Part shown: piece after piece, positions 6,384 to 12,875 of the stretch | Position numbering within the stretch: position 1 is the first letter of the stretch | Layout: every line of letters starts with the position of its first letter | Assembly: GCA_947304075.1 (NCBI GenBank) | Contig: CAMYZY010000002.1 | Span: 1 to 27,454 of the forward strand | Direction: 5' to 3' | Origin: an uncultured Candidatus Saccharibacteria bacterium | GTDB taxonomy: Bacteria; Patescibacteriota; Saccharimonadia; Saccharimonadales; Saccharimonadaceae | Length of the DNA stretch: 27,454 bases | The notes under the pieces: generated by a model | Seen by the model: the letters and a program-made list of their open reading frames with translations, nothing else | Database searches by the model: none | What the model was told of the DNA's origin: nothing | Made by a program: the position numbers and the translations under genes

Positions 6384-7259
6384 GTGACCTACAACCGAGA
6401 TAATGCTTTTTCGGGGGCTTTTGCGACCAACGGGGAGCAAGTGAGCAAGGAGCCCTGTAACGACAGGCGCGACGAAGCGTCCCCCGAAAAGCATTATTCG
6501 GTTGCTCCCGTATTAGTTATTCTAGGCCCTACTGGTTCCGGTAAGACCGGTGTTTCTATCAAAATCGCCAAAGCGATTGGTGGTGAAATTATTTCGGCTG
6601 ATTCAAGAGCGATTTACAAAAAAATGGACATCGGTACCGCAAAACCAACCAAGGAAGAGCAACAAGGTGTGGTTCATTATGGTTTTGATTTAGTTGAACC
6701 AGGAGAGAGATTTACAGTAGCAGACTGGAAAAAGTTTGCAGAGCAAAAAATAGATCAAATTAGAGCGAAAAGTAAAATTCCGATTATTGTGGGTGGCACA
6801 GGATTATATATAGACGCTCTTATTTATGACTATCATTTCAAAGGACCAACCGGTGCCAAGATTGGTGACTTTGAACAAAAAACTTGTTCAGACCGTCAAG
6901 AGATAAAAGGCAATTACATTATCATCGGAGTCAAATGCCAGCCAGACGAACTTCGTAGTAGATTGAAAGCTAGAATCGACCAAATGTTTAGACCAGAATT
7001 ATATGACGAGGTTAGAAGTCTAGTTGATATGTACGGCTGGGATAGCGGCGCCATGAAGAGTGATATCTATGAATTTGTTTGGAAATACCTTCAAGGCGAA
7101 CTAAGTTTAGAAGAAGCCAAAGAAAAGTGTTTCTACAAGGATTGGCATCTTGCCAAACGGCAAATGACTTGGTTTAAAAGAAATCCAGACATTTTGTGGA
7201 TGGACTTAGAAAAAATTTATCCATATGTCACAAAAGTTTTAAACAATACCCAGCAATAA
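6384..7259 (+). CDS. miaA: tRNA dimethylallyltransferase, shortened and with an inserted N-terminus
   Basis: Transfers a dimethylallyl group to A37 of tRNAs reading UNN codons. The family P-loop GPTGSGKT is near residues 48-55, followed by ADSRAIYKKMDIGTAKP, the VGGTGLYIDAL segment and the C-terminal LAKRQMTWF signature. The GTG start at 6384 is supported by AAGGA (6372-6376) inside the end of thrS, 7 nt upstream, so the genes are coupled. Residues 4-40 have no counterpart in MiaA and are encoded by an imperfect palindromic element. In addition, the stretch between GGTGLY and the next conserved region is about 55 residues shorter than in E. coli, removing the HPNDxxRxxRALE region of the helical insertion domain that contacts the tRNA anticodon arm. 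The core is clear; activity with this deletion is uncertain. Confidence 0.85.
   Translation: MTYNRDNAFSGAFATNGEQVSKEPCNDRRDEASPEKHYSVAPVLVILGPTGSGKTGVSIKIAKAIGGEIISADSRAIYKKMDIGTAKPTKEEQQGVVHYGFDLVEPGERFTVADWKKFAEQKIDQIRAKSKIPIIVGGTGLYIDALIYDYHFKGPTGAKIGDFEQKTCSDRQEIKGNYIIIGVKCQPDELRSRLKARIDQMFRPELYDEVRSLVDMYGWDSGAMKSDIYEFVWKYLQGELSLEEAKEKCFYKDWHLAKRQMTWFKRNPDILWMDLEKIYPYVTKVLNNTQQ
6393..6503. repeat. Imperfect palindromic element inside the 5' end of miaA
   Basis: The arms at 6393-6417 and 6481-6503 are inverted copies differing only by two single-base bulges (the arms read outward-in as AACCGA, ATAATGCTTTT, CGGGGG). The interior holds smaller hairpins: CCTGT-AACG-ACAGG (6454-6467) and GACG-AAG-CGTC (6471-6481). 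It is G+C-richer than the flanking DNA, stays in frame, and encodes the extra N-terminal residues of MiaA. This is the behaviour known for Rickettsia palindromic elements, although no sequence relationship is claimed. Confidence 0.65.
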
Positions 7260-7289
7260 TTAACTAGTTTTTTATTTTATCATTTTTTA

Positions 7290-7298
7290 TGATAGAAT
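7290..7298 (+). promoter_or_regulatory. Extended -10 promoter of the HTH-nucleotidyltransferase gene
   Basis: TG-A-TAGAAT. The in-frame ATG at 7297 overlaps this hexamer and cannot be in the mRNA; the ATG at 7309 lies 10 nt after the box, giving a leader of only 3-4 nt. Confidence 0.7.
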
Positions 7299-7308
7299 GA
7301 TTATTAGG

Positions 7309-7914
7309 ATGAGTAAAATAGCTAACACACCAACCGAAAAACTCTTTGGTTCCAAAACGAGAGCCAAGCTTCTTAACTTATTCTTTGAAAATCCCGAAAA
7401 ATCATTCTATGTCCGAGAAATGACCAGAGTGATTGATGAGCAAATCAATTCTGTGCGCAGGGAATTATTAAATCTCGAAAGTATCGGGGTCATTAAAAAC
7501 GAAACTTTCGATAATAAAGTTTATTACTCAGCTAATAACAAACATCCATTCTGTCGTCCATTAGTTGATATTTTTTCCAAAAAAATTAATACATTAAGTG
7601 ATCAAGACATTCGAGAGACAACGTGGGAAGAATATTGCCGTCCCGTCAAGAAATATCTAAAAGGGCTCATTGTCATCAATCGTTTACCTGGCCAAGATGG
7701 TATCGATCTCTTAATCATCGGCAATGACAAAACTAAGAAACTTACCCGTTGGGCTGAAGTTATCGAGAAAAAACAGGGTAAGCCAATTAATTACGTCATC
7801 ATGTCACCAGATGATTTCACCTATCGAAAGAGCGTAAGAGATCGGTTCATCTTAGATGTACTAGAAATGGAAATCACCGAGATTATCGACCCAGAAAACA
7901 TCATTAAATCATAA
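7309..7914 (+). CDS. Winged-HTH regulator with nucleotidyltransferase-like C-domain
   Basis: A 201-residue protein. Residues 10-85 form a winged helix-turn-helix (SKTRAKLLNLFFENPEKSF, then a recognition helix around INSVRRELLNLESIGVI and a YY wing). The C-terminal half, from KYLKGLIVINRL to DLLIIGN and beyond, follows the strand pattern of minimal nucleotidyltransferase folds but without a clear GSxxxGxxxxxSDxD active site, so it is probably non-catalytic. The family is common in CPR genomes, of unknown target. The start at 7309 is chosen from the promoter position. The next gene begins 11 nt after the stop, so the two form an operon. Confidence 0.68.
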   Translation: MSKIANTPTEKLFGSKTRAKLLNLFFENPEKSFYVREMTRVIDEQINSVRRELLNLESIGVIKNETFDNKVYYSANNKHPFCRPLVDIFSKKINTLSDQDIRETTWEEYCRPVKKYLKGLIVINRLPGQDGIDLLIIGNDKTKKLTRWAEVIEKKQGKPINYVIMSPDDFTYRKSVRDRFILDVLEMEITEIIDPENIIKS

Positions 7915-7925
7915 ATAGGAGCAAT

Positions 7926-8372
7926 ATGTTCGAAATAGAAAGTAAAAATCAAGACGAAATCATTATTTCAACCAAAACTACTACCGTAAAGATTAACGTC
8001 AAAGAAGGCGTAATTGATGCCAATTTAAGCGTTGGTAAAATTCACGGCCCAGGCGAGTTTGAAATTGGTGAAGTTTCCATTCGTGGCATCGCTACCCCAA
8101 GTCAAAAAACAATCTATGACGCCGAGATCAGCGGAGTCCACGTTGGTGTAATTGGGGACATTGAAGAAAATCTTGACGATATTGTAGCTGATATTCTTTG
8201 CACGTCTTCTGTCCGCGCAGTGCGCGAGATCGAACCAAAGCTTATCGTCTCTATGGGCAATGTAGACGGGATGGTATCTGAACTCAAACTATCTGCTCGC
8301 ACCGAGAAGAAACTTAAAGTCAAGAATCTCGATTCTCTCCCACCAGTTAAAGAAGTAGTTGTATTAAACTAG
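7926..8372 (+). CDS. Short metallo-beta-lactamase-fold-like protein without metal ligands
   Basis: A 148-residue protein with AGGAG (7917-7921) 4 nt before the ATG. The HGPGEFEIGEVSIRGI segment (about residues 40-54) matches the PGEYE-x-x-x-V-x-x-x-G-I strand pair seen in UlaG-like metallo-beta-lactamase-fold proteins of CPR bacteria, and the following strands alternate in the same way. The HxHxDH zinc motif is absent, as are other His clusters, so it is probably non-hydrolytic. It is co-transcribed with the HTH regulator. Function unknown. Confidence 0.55.
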   Translation: MFEIESKNQDEIIISTKTTTVKINVKEGVIDANLSVGKIHGPGEFEIGEVSIRGIATPSQKTIYDAEISGVHVGVIGDIEENLDDIVADILCTSSVRAVREIEPKLIVSMGNVDGMVSELKLSARTEKKLKVKNLDSLPPVKEVVVLN

Positions 8373-8396
8373 TACCACCAAAGCTTATTTAGTAAA

Positions 8397-8405
8397 TGAT
8401 ATAAT
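8397..8405 (+). promoter_or_regulatory. Extended -10 promoter of the site-2 protease gene
   Basis: TG-A-TATAAT ends 6 nt before the ATG at 8412, so the mRNA should be leaderless. Confidence 0.76.
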
Positions 8406-8411
8406 TAATAT

Positions 8412-9050
8412 ATGAATTTCGGCTATATTGTTATTGTTTTTATAATTGTCATAGCATCGGTTATTTTGCACGAACTTTCCCACGGTGTTGTAGCTTATTT
8501 GCTTGGCGATCATACCGCCAAAGACGCTGGTCGTCTCTCTTTAAATCCTATCAAACACATTGACCCATATATGTCCATTCTTGTCCCAGTTATCCTTTTT
8601 ATTTTAAAGGCACCGGTTTTCGGTGGCGCCAAACCTATCCCCATTAATAAATACAATCTAAAATGGCAAGAGTGGGGAATGGCATTAGTTGCCATTGCCG
8701 GCCCTTTGACGAATCTATTATTAGCATTTATCTGTTTCTTAATCAGTCATTTCACTGGTCTTCTTTATGGCAGTGGTGGTGAGCTTCCTGCATTTATCTT
8801 TTATGAAGCAATTGCGGTGAATCTCGGCTTTGCGGTATTTAACGCCATTCCAATTCCGCCCCTTGACGGCTCCAGAGTCCTATATGCTTTATCGCCCGAT
8901 GTCGTCCGCGGCTTCCTTGCTTCTATAGAGCCATATGGCATTCTGGTTGTCTATGGTTTAATTCTTATTCTTGGTCAAGTATTTTCTGGTATCATGGTTG
9001 GAGCCATGAACGGCATTTTCAACTTCTTTTACTGGATTGTCGGTAGTTAA
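8412..9050 (+). CDS. Site-2 protease-like M50 metallopeptidase
   Basis: Intramembrane zinc protease of 212 residues. The first membrane helix carries HELSH (residues 20-24), the HExxH zinc site. The second family motif, NAIPIPPLDGS (about 142-152), supplies the aspartate zinc ligand. Between them lies the FGGAKPIPIN segment typical of the compact M50B/Rv-type peptidases, and five or six membrane helices are predicted. There is no PDZ domain. It is a single gene with a leaderless promoter and no Shine-Dalgarno site. The substrate is unknown; family members cleave anti-sigma factors or signal-peptide remnants. Confidence 0.88.
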   Translation: MNFGYIVIVFIIVIASVILHELSHGVVAYLLGDHTAKDAGRLSLNPIKHIDPYMSILVPVILFILKAPVFGGAKPIPINKYNLKWQEWGMALVAIAGPLTNLLLAFICFLISHFTGLLYGSGGELPAFIFYEAIAVNLGFAVFNAIPIPPLDGSRVLYALSPDVVRGFLASIEPYGILVVYGLILILGQVFSGIMVGAMNGIFNFFYWIVGS

Positions 9051-9060
9051 TCGATTAATA

Positions 9061-9069
9061 TGATATAAT
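9061..9069 (+). promoter_or_regulatory. Extended -10 promoter of the structured-leader transcript
   Basis: TG-A-TATAAT; predicted start near 9076, immediately before the first paired base (9077) of the long leader. Confidence 0.75.
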
Positions 9070-9076
9070 AAAGATA

Positions 9077-9220
9077 GCCCTGTTGGCAACATGATTTTCC
9101 TGAATAATCATGTTATAGGGATTTCGTGGCTTACACCTGTGGGTGTATCGCATAAGATTTTACCCACCTTGTATATATTACGGGGAAAACGGGCCAACAG
9201 GGCACCTAAAAAAGGTGGGC
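9077..9220 (+). promoter_or_regulatory. Structured 5' leader, candidate translational riboswitch
   Basis: A leader of about 145 nt precedes the Nudix-RNase HI gene. A closing stem pairs GCCCTGTTGGC (9077-9087) perfectly with GCCAACAGGGC (9193-9203). Inside are AACATGATT/AATCATGTT (9088-9096 with 9106-9114) and TACACC/GGTGTA (9132-9137 with 9142-9147, TGTG loop). Outside, CCCACCTT (9163-9170) is complementary to AAGGTGGG (9212-9219), the only ribosome-binding site. The same CCCAC can pair with GTGGGT (9139-9144), and the site can also form a local CACCT/AGGTG hairpin (9203-9218). These exclusive pairings are what a switch needs. I do not recognise any known riboswitch consensus. Confidence 0.65.
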
Positions 9221-10069
9221 ATGAAACAACGTATTAGAGTAGTCGGAATCATCAGAAACGAAGACGGGATACTTGTCTTCAAGCGTAACCGTGGACGCAG
9301 TGAGTCTCCGGTTTTTTGGGAACTTCCAACTGGCAAGATTAAATTTGGTGAGCAGCCCGAAGAAGCTATGGTACGTTCTCTTAACGAATACACTGGATTA
9401 ACTGCATCATCCATTGTTTTAAAAGATGTTATCACTTTTCTAGCACCAGAAGGCTCAAGCCAGCTTAGTAATCTGTACATAGTTTATGAAATTGGTATCA
9501 AAAATGAGATAAAACCAGTTCCAAAAGATAGATACACTTCTTATAAATTTATTAAAGACTTTACTAATTTAAATATTCACTTAAATGAAACCAGTCTCTC
9601 GGTGATTGAAATTGTAGAAGAAAAAACCGTATCCAATCGTTCATCTATGCGCGACACTGCCAATAGTGTGATTATTAATGTCGATGGCGCTTCGCGTGGC
9701 AATCCTGGCCCAGCTGGTATTGGCTATGTCATATACGATAATTCCGGTAAAATTATTGAACAGGGCGGAGAGTTTATTGGTTTTGCCACGTCACGAATGG
9801 CCGAATACTATGCTATGCGTAAGGGTGTAGAACGCGCACTTGAACTAGATTATAAAACCGTCAAATTTGTCTCTGACAGTCTCATGGTCGTTAACCAATT
9901 ACTAGGTATTTTTTCCATCAAGAATCAAGATATTATGCCGATTTACGAAGATATTATTAGTAAGATTACTGGTTTTGAGGCGGTCTCGTTTAAGCATGTC
10001 CCGCGTTCCGAAAATGTTATTGCTGACAGGGAAGCAAACATAGCAATTGACAACATCCTGAAGCGCTAG
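9221..10069 (+). CDS. Nudix-domain / RNase HI fusion protein
   Basis: A 282-residue two-domain protein. Residues 1-135 form a Nudix fold with a 23-residue box at 38-60; Gly38, Glu44, Arg52, Glu56 and Gly59 are present, but the REuxEE positions read R-S-L-N-E-Y, so two glutamates are replaced and hydrolysis may be weakened. Residues from about 148 form a full RNase HI: VDGASRGNPG (Asp), AEYYAM (Glu), VSDSLMVVNQ (Asp) and ADREAN (Asp), the DEDD set that cuts RNA in RNA-DNA hybrids. The start at 9221 follows AAGGTGG; the upstream in-frame ATG at 9143 lies inside the structured leader and encodes no family residues. A role in nucleotide-pool cleaning combined with RNA-primer or R-loop removal is inferred. 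Confidence 0.85.
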   Translation: MKQRIRVVGIIRNEDGILVFKRNRGRSESPVFWELPTGKIKFGEQPEEAMVRSLNEYTGLTASSIVLKDVITFLAPEGSSQLSNLYIVYEIGIKNEIKPVPKDRYTSYKFIKDFTNLNIHLNETSLSVIEIVEEKTVSNRSSMRDTANSVIINVDGASRGNPGPAGIGYVIYDNSGKIIEQGGEFIGFATSRMAEYYAMRKGVERALELDYKTVKFVSDSLMVVNQLLGIFSIKNQDIMPIYEDIISKITGFEAVSFKHVPRSENVIADREANIAIDNILKR

Positions 10070-10074
10070 CCATA

Positions 10075-10103
10075 TTGACAACTTAGCTTCTCTATTGTAA
10101 AAT
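10075..10103 (+). promoter_or_regulatory. Promoter TTGACA-17-TAAAAT of the protease-rimK unit
   Basis: TTGACA (10075-10080), 17-nt spacer, TAAAAT (10098-10103), ending 7 nt before the ATG at 10111. The predicted transcript is leaderless. A second TATAAT at 10103-10108 is too close to the start codon to serve this gene. Confidence 0.75.
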
Positions 10104-10110
10104 ATAATGT

Positions 10111-10638
10111 ATGTGTTTAAACGAAAACCAGCGTGATATTTTAGGGTCTAGCGAGTATATAGAAATAGCAGGAATTAAAAATATTCCAGCTAAAATTGAT
10201 ACTGGTGCCGACTCTTCATCGATATGGGCTAGTCACATTAGTGTCGACCAGGACGGAGTCTTACACTTCCGACTTTTCGGCAAAAACAGCCCTTTTTATA
10301 CTGGTGAAGAATTAAAGCGCAAAGATTACAGAGTTGCTATAGTTCGCAGTGCATCAGGCCACGAACAGATTCGGTATCGCACACATTTCAGCACTATTAT
10401 CAAAGGTAGAAAAATTAAAGTACTCTATAACTTATCCGATCGCAGCAAGAATAATTTTCCGGTACTAGTAGGCCGTCGCACTATAACTAACAAGTTCTTA
10501 GTCGATGTTTCTAAGAATAATACAGGGATAAAACCGAAAAGAGCCCACACCAAGAAAATTCAACAGTATTTAAAAGAAGACCCCTACAGGTTTCACAAAA
10601 ACTATGTAGAGCCAATTACTCAATCTAATCAAAAATGA
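10111..10638 (+). CDS. RimK-associated retropepsin-like aspartic protease
   Basis: A 175-residue protein with the pepsin-type active-site signature KIDTGADSSSIWA (Asp30-Thr-Gly) and the hydrophobic second half (FPVLVGRRTITNKFLVDV) of the retropepsin fold. It belongs to the family often named 'ATP-dependent zinc protease' (PF05618) that sits beside RimK-type ligases. In characterised systems such a partner trims the amino-acid tail added by the ligase. There is one DTG motif, so it should act as a dimer. ATG 10111 is the only start and has no ribosome-binding site; the promoter places the mRNA 5' end on it. Its TGA overlaps the region of the rimK ribosome-binding site. Confidence 0.85.
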   Translation: MCLNENQRDILGSSEYIEIAGIKNIPAKIDTGADSSSIWASHISVDQDGVLHFRLFGKNSPFYTGEELKRKDYRVAIVRSASGHEQIRYRTHFSTIIKGRKIKVLYNLSDRSKNNFPVLVGRRTITNKFLVDVSKNNTGIKPKRAHTKKIQQYLKEDPYRFHKNYVEPITQSNQK

Positions 10639-10649
10639 AAGGAGTAAAA

Positions 10650-11558
10650 ATGAAATTAGCAATTCTATCTAACGGCAACGCAAATTACTCAACGAAACGC
10701 CTAGTCGAAGAAGCCGAAAAGCGTGGTCACCAGGTTAAGGTTATTAAATATAAAAACTGTTATTTGTCTCTAGATGACAAACACCCAGATGTTTATTATA
10801 AAGGTAAAAAAATCGAGGGATTTGACGCAGTTTTGCCACGTATTTCTAACAATATGACAAGATACGGATGCGCCGTCGTGCGTCAATTTGAGATGCAAGG
10901 CGTTTATACATCCGCCGCATCTGTGGCCATCACGCGCGCTCGTGATAAATTGCGTGCAGCACAAATCCTAGCTAAATATGATATTGATACTCCTAAAACT
11001 TTAGTTTCTCGCAATACATCAGATATAGACGATTTGCTTGAGCAAATTGGCTTACCAGTTATTATCAAATTAGCCACTGGCACTCATGGTAACGGAGTTA
11101 TTCTTGCCGACACCAGAAAAGCCGCCAAATCTGCTTTACAAGCTTTTTATCTTTACAACGAAGATGGGACAAACATTTTACTTCAAGAGTTTATCAAAGA
11201 GTCGGCTGGTACCGACATCCGTGCCTTTGTGGTAGGGAATCGTGTCGTGGCCTCTATGCAAAGAGACTCTCTTGATGACGATTTCCGCTCTAATCTCCAT
11301 CAGGGTGGATTAGGAACCGCAGTCAAACTAACCGATGCCGAGAAAAAAGTCGCCGTAAAAGCTGCCCGCGCCATGGGGCTTCATATCTGTGGCGTCGATC
11401 TAATGCGCTCTGTTCGTGGCCCATTAGTGCTCGAAGTTAATGCCTCTCCGGGCTTTGGCATCGAAAAAGTCACCGGTCGCGACGTCGCATCAAAGATTAT
11501 CGAGTATATCGAACACAACGCCACGAGGCACAATAGCAAAGACCGCGTCGGCGCCTAA
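10650..11558 (+). CDS. rimK: RimK-family ATP-grasp amino-acid ligase
   Basis: ATP-grasp ligase of 302 residues; E. coli RimK adds glutamates to the C-terminus of ribosomal protein S6. The family signatures are in order: TRARDKLRAAQILA (about 95-108), the glycine-rich loop KLATGTHGNGV (about 140-150), QEFIKES-AGTDIRAFVVG, FRSNLHQGG (nucleotide/Mg region) and GVDLMRS...VLEVNASPGFGIE (metal-binding Glu and Asn). The start at 10650 is preferred over the overlapping ATG 10635 because AAAGGAG (10638-10644) sits 5 nt upstream. It is translated from the same mRNA as the retropepsin-like protease. Whether the target is S6 or another C-terminus or cofactor cannot be told here. Confidence 0.85.
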   Translation: MKLAILSNGNANYSTKRLVEEAEKRGHQVKVIKYKNCYLSLDDKHPDVYYKGKKIEGFDAVLPRISNNMTRYGCAVVRQFEMQGVYTSAASVAITRARDKLRAAQILAKYDIDTPKTLVSRNTSDIDDLLEQIGLPVIIKLATGTHGNGVILADTRKAAKSALQAFYLYNEDGTNILLQEFIKESAGTDIRAFVVGNRVVASMQRDSLDDDFRSNLHQGGLGTAVKLTDAEKKVAVKAARAMGLHICGVDLMRSVRGPLVLEVNASPGFGIEKVTGRDVASKIIEYIEHNATRHNSKDRVGA

Positions 11559-11604
11559 AAACGGCAGGACCCGCCCACAGTGTGTAGCGTAATATAAGCT
11601 TTTA

Positions 11605-11613
11605 TGCTACAAT
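11605..11613 (+). promoter_or_regulatory. Extended -10 promoter of rnpB
   Basis: TG-C-TACAAT; predicted start at about 11620, coinciding with the first base of the P1 helix of RNase P RNA. Confidence 0.72.
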
Positions 11614-11619
11614 ATATCT

Positions 11620-11958
11620 GAGCCTGAAAGGCAATCGCTTGGGTTCCCAAGAGGAAAGTCCGGGCAACGAAGAGCAAGGTAGTCGCTAACAGCGACCGTC
11701 CGTAAGGATAGGGAAAGTACCACAGAAACAAAACTGCCTTTTAATAGAGGTGATGGTGAAAAGAGTGGGGTAAGAGCCCACAGCGCCATGTAGCGATACG
11801 TGACGGCGGCAAACCCTACCTGTTGCAAGGAGTGCTATTCGCTTCTGCTCGAAGACGCACGCTCACCGCTAGAGCTTTACAGCAATGTATTGCCAAGATA
11901 GATGATTGCCGACTATATTATATATAGTCACAGAACCCGGCTTAAAGACGGCTCACAT
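11620..11958 (+). ncRNA. rnpB: RNase P RNA, catalytic subunit
   Basis: This is the ribozyme that removes tRNA 5' leaders. The universally conserved core is plain: GAGGAAAGTCCGGGC (5' strand of P4 and J regions) near 11650, AGGGAAAGT near 11710, TGGTGAAAAGAGTGGGGTAAGAGCCC in two adjoining parts near 11752-11780, GGCAAACCC near 11809, and AGATAGATGATTGCC with ACAGAACCCGGCTTA (3' strand of P4) near 11900-11945. Ends are set from P1 pairing, GAGCC (11620-11624) with GGCTC (11950-11954), and from the promoter. An AT-rich hairpin (GACTATA/TATAGTC) lies between the last two core segments. Ends are accurate to a few bases. Confidence 0.95.
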
Positions 11959-11959
11959 C

Positions 11960-11989
11960 AAAAATCTACCCGAAAGGGTAGATTTTTGT
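11960..11989. terminator. Bidirectional terminator between rnpB and rpmB
   Basis: AAAAATCTACCC (11960-11971), GAAA tetraloop, GGGTAGATTTTT (11976-11987): a 12-bp perfect stem with T-tracts on both strands. It can end rnpB on the plus strand and the infC-rpmI-rplT-rpmB transcript on the minus strand. Confidence 0.88.
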
Positions 11990-12004
11990 AATAGTAACTG
12001 TAAG

Positions 12005-12232
12005 TTATTTACTCGATTTCTTTTCAGCTCTAGCCTTTGGAGACTCAATTAAGCCTTTTTTCTTCAAAGTGCGTAAAGCCGAAGTGGAAACATTGCATTT
12101 AACTTTTTGGCCATTAATCACCAATGTTCTTTTGCTCACATTTGGTTTGAAAACCTTACGAGTATGTCTCTGGGAGAAAGACACATTGTGACCATACATT
12201 TTACCTTTACCAGTAATTTCACAAATCGCCAT
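12005..12232 (-). CDS. rpmB: Ribosomal protein bL28
   Basis: A 75-residue protein of the large ribosomal subunit. The N-terminus MAICEITGKGKMYGHNVS and the following SQRHTRKVFKPNV match bL28, which begins with C-x-x-TGK-x-P/M-x-x-G-x-x-V-S-H/Q. A lysine-rich tail ends the protein. The start has AAGGAG within the last codons of rplT, and the two genes are separated by one base, so they are coupled. It is last in the operon; having rpmB here is unusual compared with the usual infC-rpmI-rplT order ending at L20. Confidence 0.92.
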   Translation of the reverse strand: MAICEITGKGKMYGHNVSFSQRHTRKVFKPNVSKRTLVINGQKVKCNVSTSALRTLKKKGLIESPKARAEKKSSK

Positions 12233-12233
12233 C

Positions 12234-12581
12234 TTATTTCTCCTTCACCGTATTTACAATTGCTTTAAATGCTTCAGGGTTATTTACGGCGAGATCAGAT
12301 AGTACTTTACGATCAAGATTAATGTTTTTTGCCTTCATTCCAGCAATTAACTGTGAATAGGAAAGACCTAACTCTCTCGATGCGTTATTAATACGGGTAA
12401 TCCATAAAGCGCGCAAATCACGCTTGCGATTACGGCGATCTCTGTAGCTATACTGTAAAGCCTTAATTACACCCTGTTTACCTAAGCGAAAACTGCGTCG
12501 GCGGTAATGTTGCATACCAGAAGCAGCATTCAAAGTCTTCTTATGTTTCGCGTGTGCCGCGACACCTCTTTTAACTCTCAT
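12234..12581 (-). CDS. rplT: Ribosomal protein bL20
   Basis: A 115-residue 23S-binding protein of normal length. The sequence starts MRVKRGVAAHAKHKKTL and continues with the bL20 landmarks YRRRSFRLGKQGVIKALQYSYRDRRNRKRD and LWITRINNASRELGLSYSQLI (quoted in parts). The rpmI stop is 2 nt upstream of its ATG, and the ribosome-binding site AGGAG lies in the end of rpmI. In E. coli and B. subtilis this protein represses its own operon by binding the mRNA; whether that occurs here is not visible. Confidence 0.95.
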   Translation of the reverse strand: MRVKRGVAAHAKHKKTLNAASGMQHYRRRSFRLGKQGVIKALQYSYRDRRNRKRDLRALWITRINNASRELGLSYSQLIAGMKAKNINLDRKVLSDLAVNNPEAFKAIVNTVKEK

Positions 12582-12583
12582 AA

Positions 12584-12778
12584 TTATACTCCTAAAGCCG
12601 TCTTTACGTTTTTCTTAATTCTGCCGTCGATACTCGCAGCAGTTTTCATGTTGCGCTTCCTGGCTTTAGATTTTTTGGCGAGAATATGATTCCCGTAAGC
12701 CCGTTCACGGACTAGCTTGCCGCTACCGGTAATCTTGATCCGTTTTGCGGTGCCTTTATGCGTTTTTAACTTTGGCAT
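12584..12778 (-). CDS. rpmI: Ribosomal protein bL35
   Basis: A 64-residue basic protein of standard length: MPKLKTHKGTAKRIKITGSGK and the later HILAKKSKARKRN match bL35. AAAGGA precedes the ATG. A 97-nt gap separates it from infC upstream, while the downstream junction with rplT is only 2 nt. The gap has a small GGAA/TTCC hairpin and would be the place for L20-type feedback control, but I see no clear copy of a known L20 site. Confidence 0.93.
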   Translation of the reverse strand: MPKLKTHKGTAKRIKITGSGKLVRERAYGNHILAKKSKARKRNMKTAASIDGRIKKNVKTALGV

Positions 12779-12875
12779 AATACTTTTCCTTTAATTTAAG
12801 TTAATATTAATCCCCCGAAATGTACCACCAGGGAACCGTGAAAGTAGGAAAATACTTCTTCCGAATTCCGACTGA

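Noticed and set aside
6192..6494. Long antisense frame across the thrS-miaA junction
   Set aside because: It is a shadow of two clear genes, has no promoter or ribosome-binding site, and contains the palindrome by position only.
7297..7308. Upstream ATG of the HTH-nucleotidyltransferase-like gene
   Set aside because: It overlaps the -10 hexamer, so it cannot be in the mRNA.
9077..9203. 6S RNA identity for the structured leader
   Set aside because: 6S RNA is one long hairpin with a central bubble; this element is a closed multi-branch structure contiguous with a ribosome-binding site and start codon.
9143..9220. N-terminal extension of the Nudix protein starting at 9143
   Set aside because: The stretch is the paired leader RNA, encodes residues unlike Nudix proteins, and has no ribosome-binding site.
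12779..12875. L20-type repressor site between infC and rpmI
   Set aside because: The gap is suggestive, but no clear mimic of the 23S L20 site could be drawn by eye.
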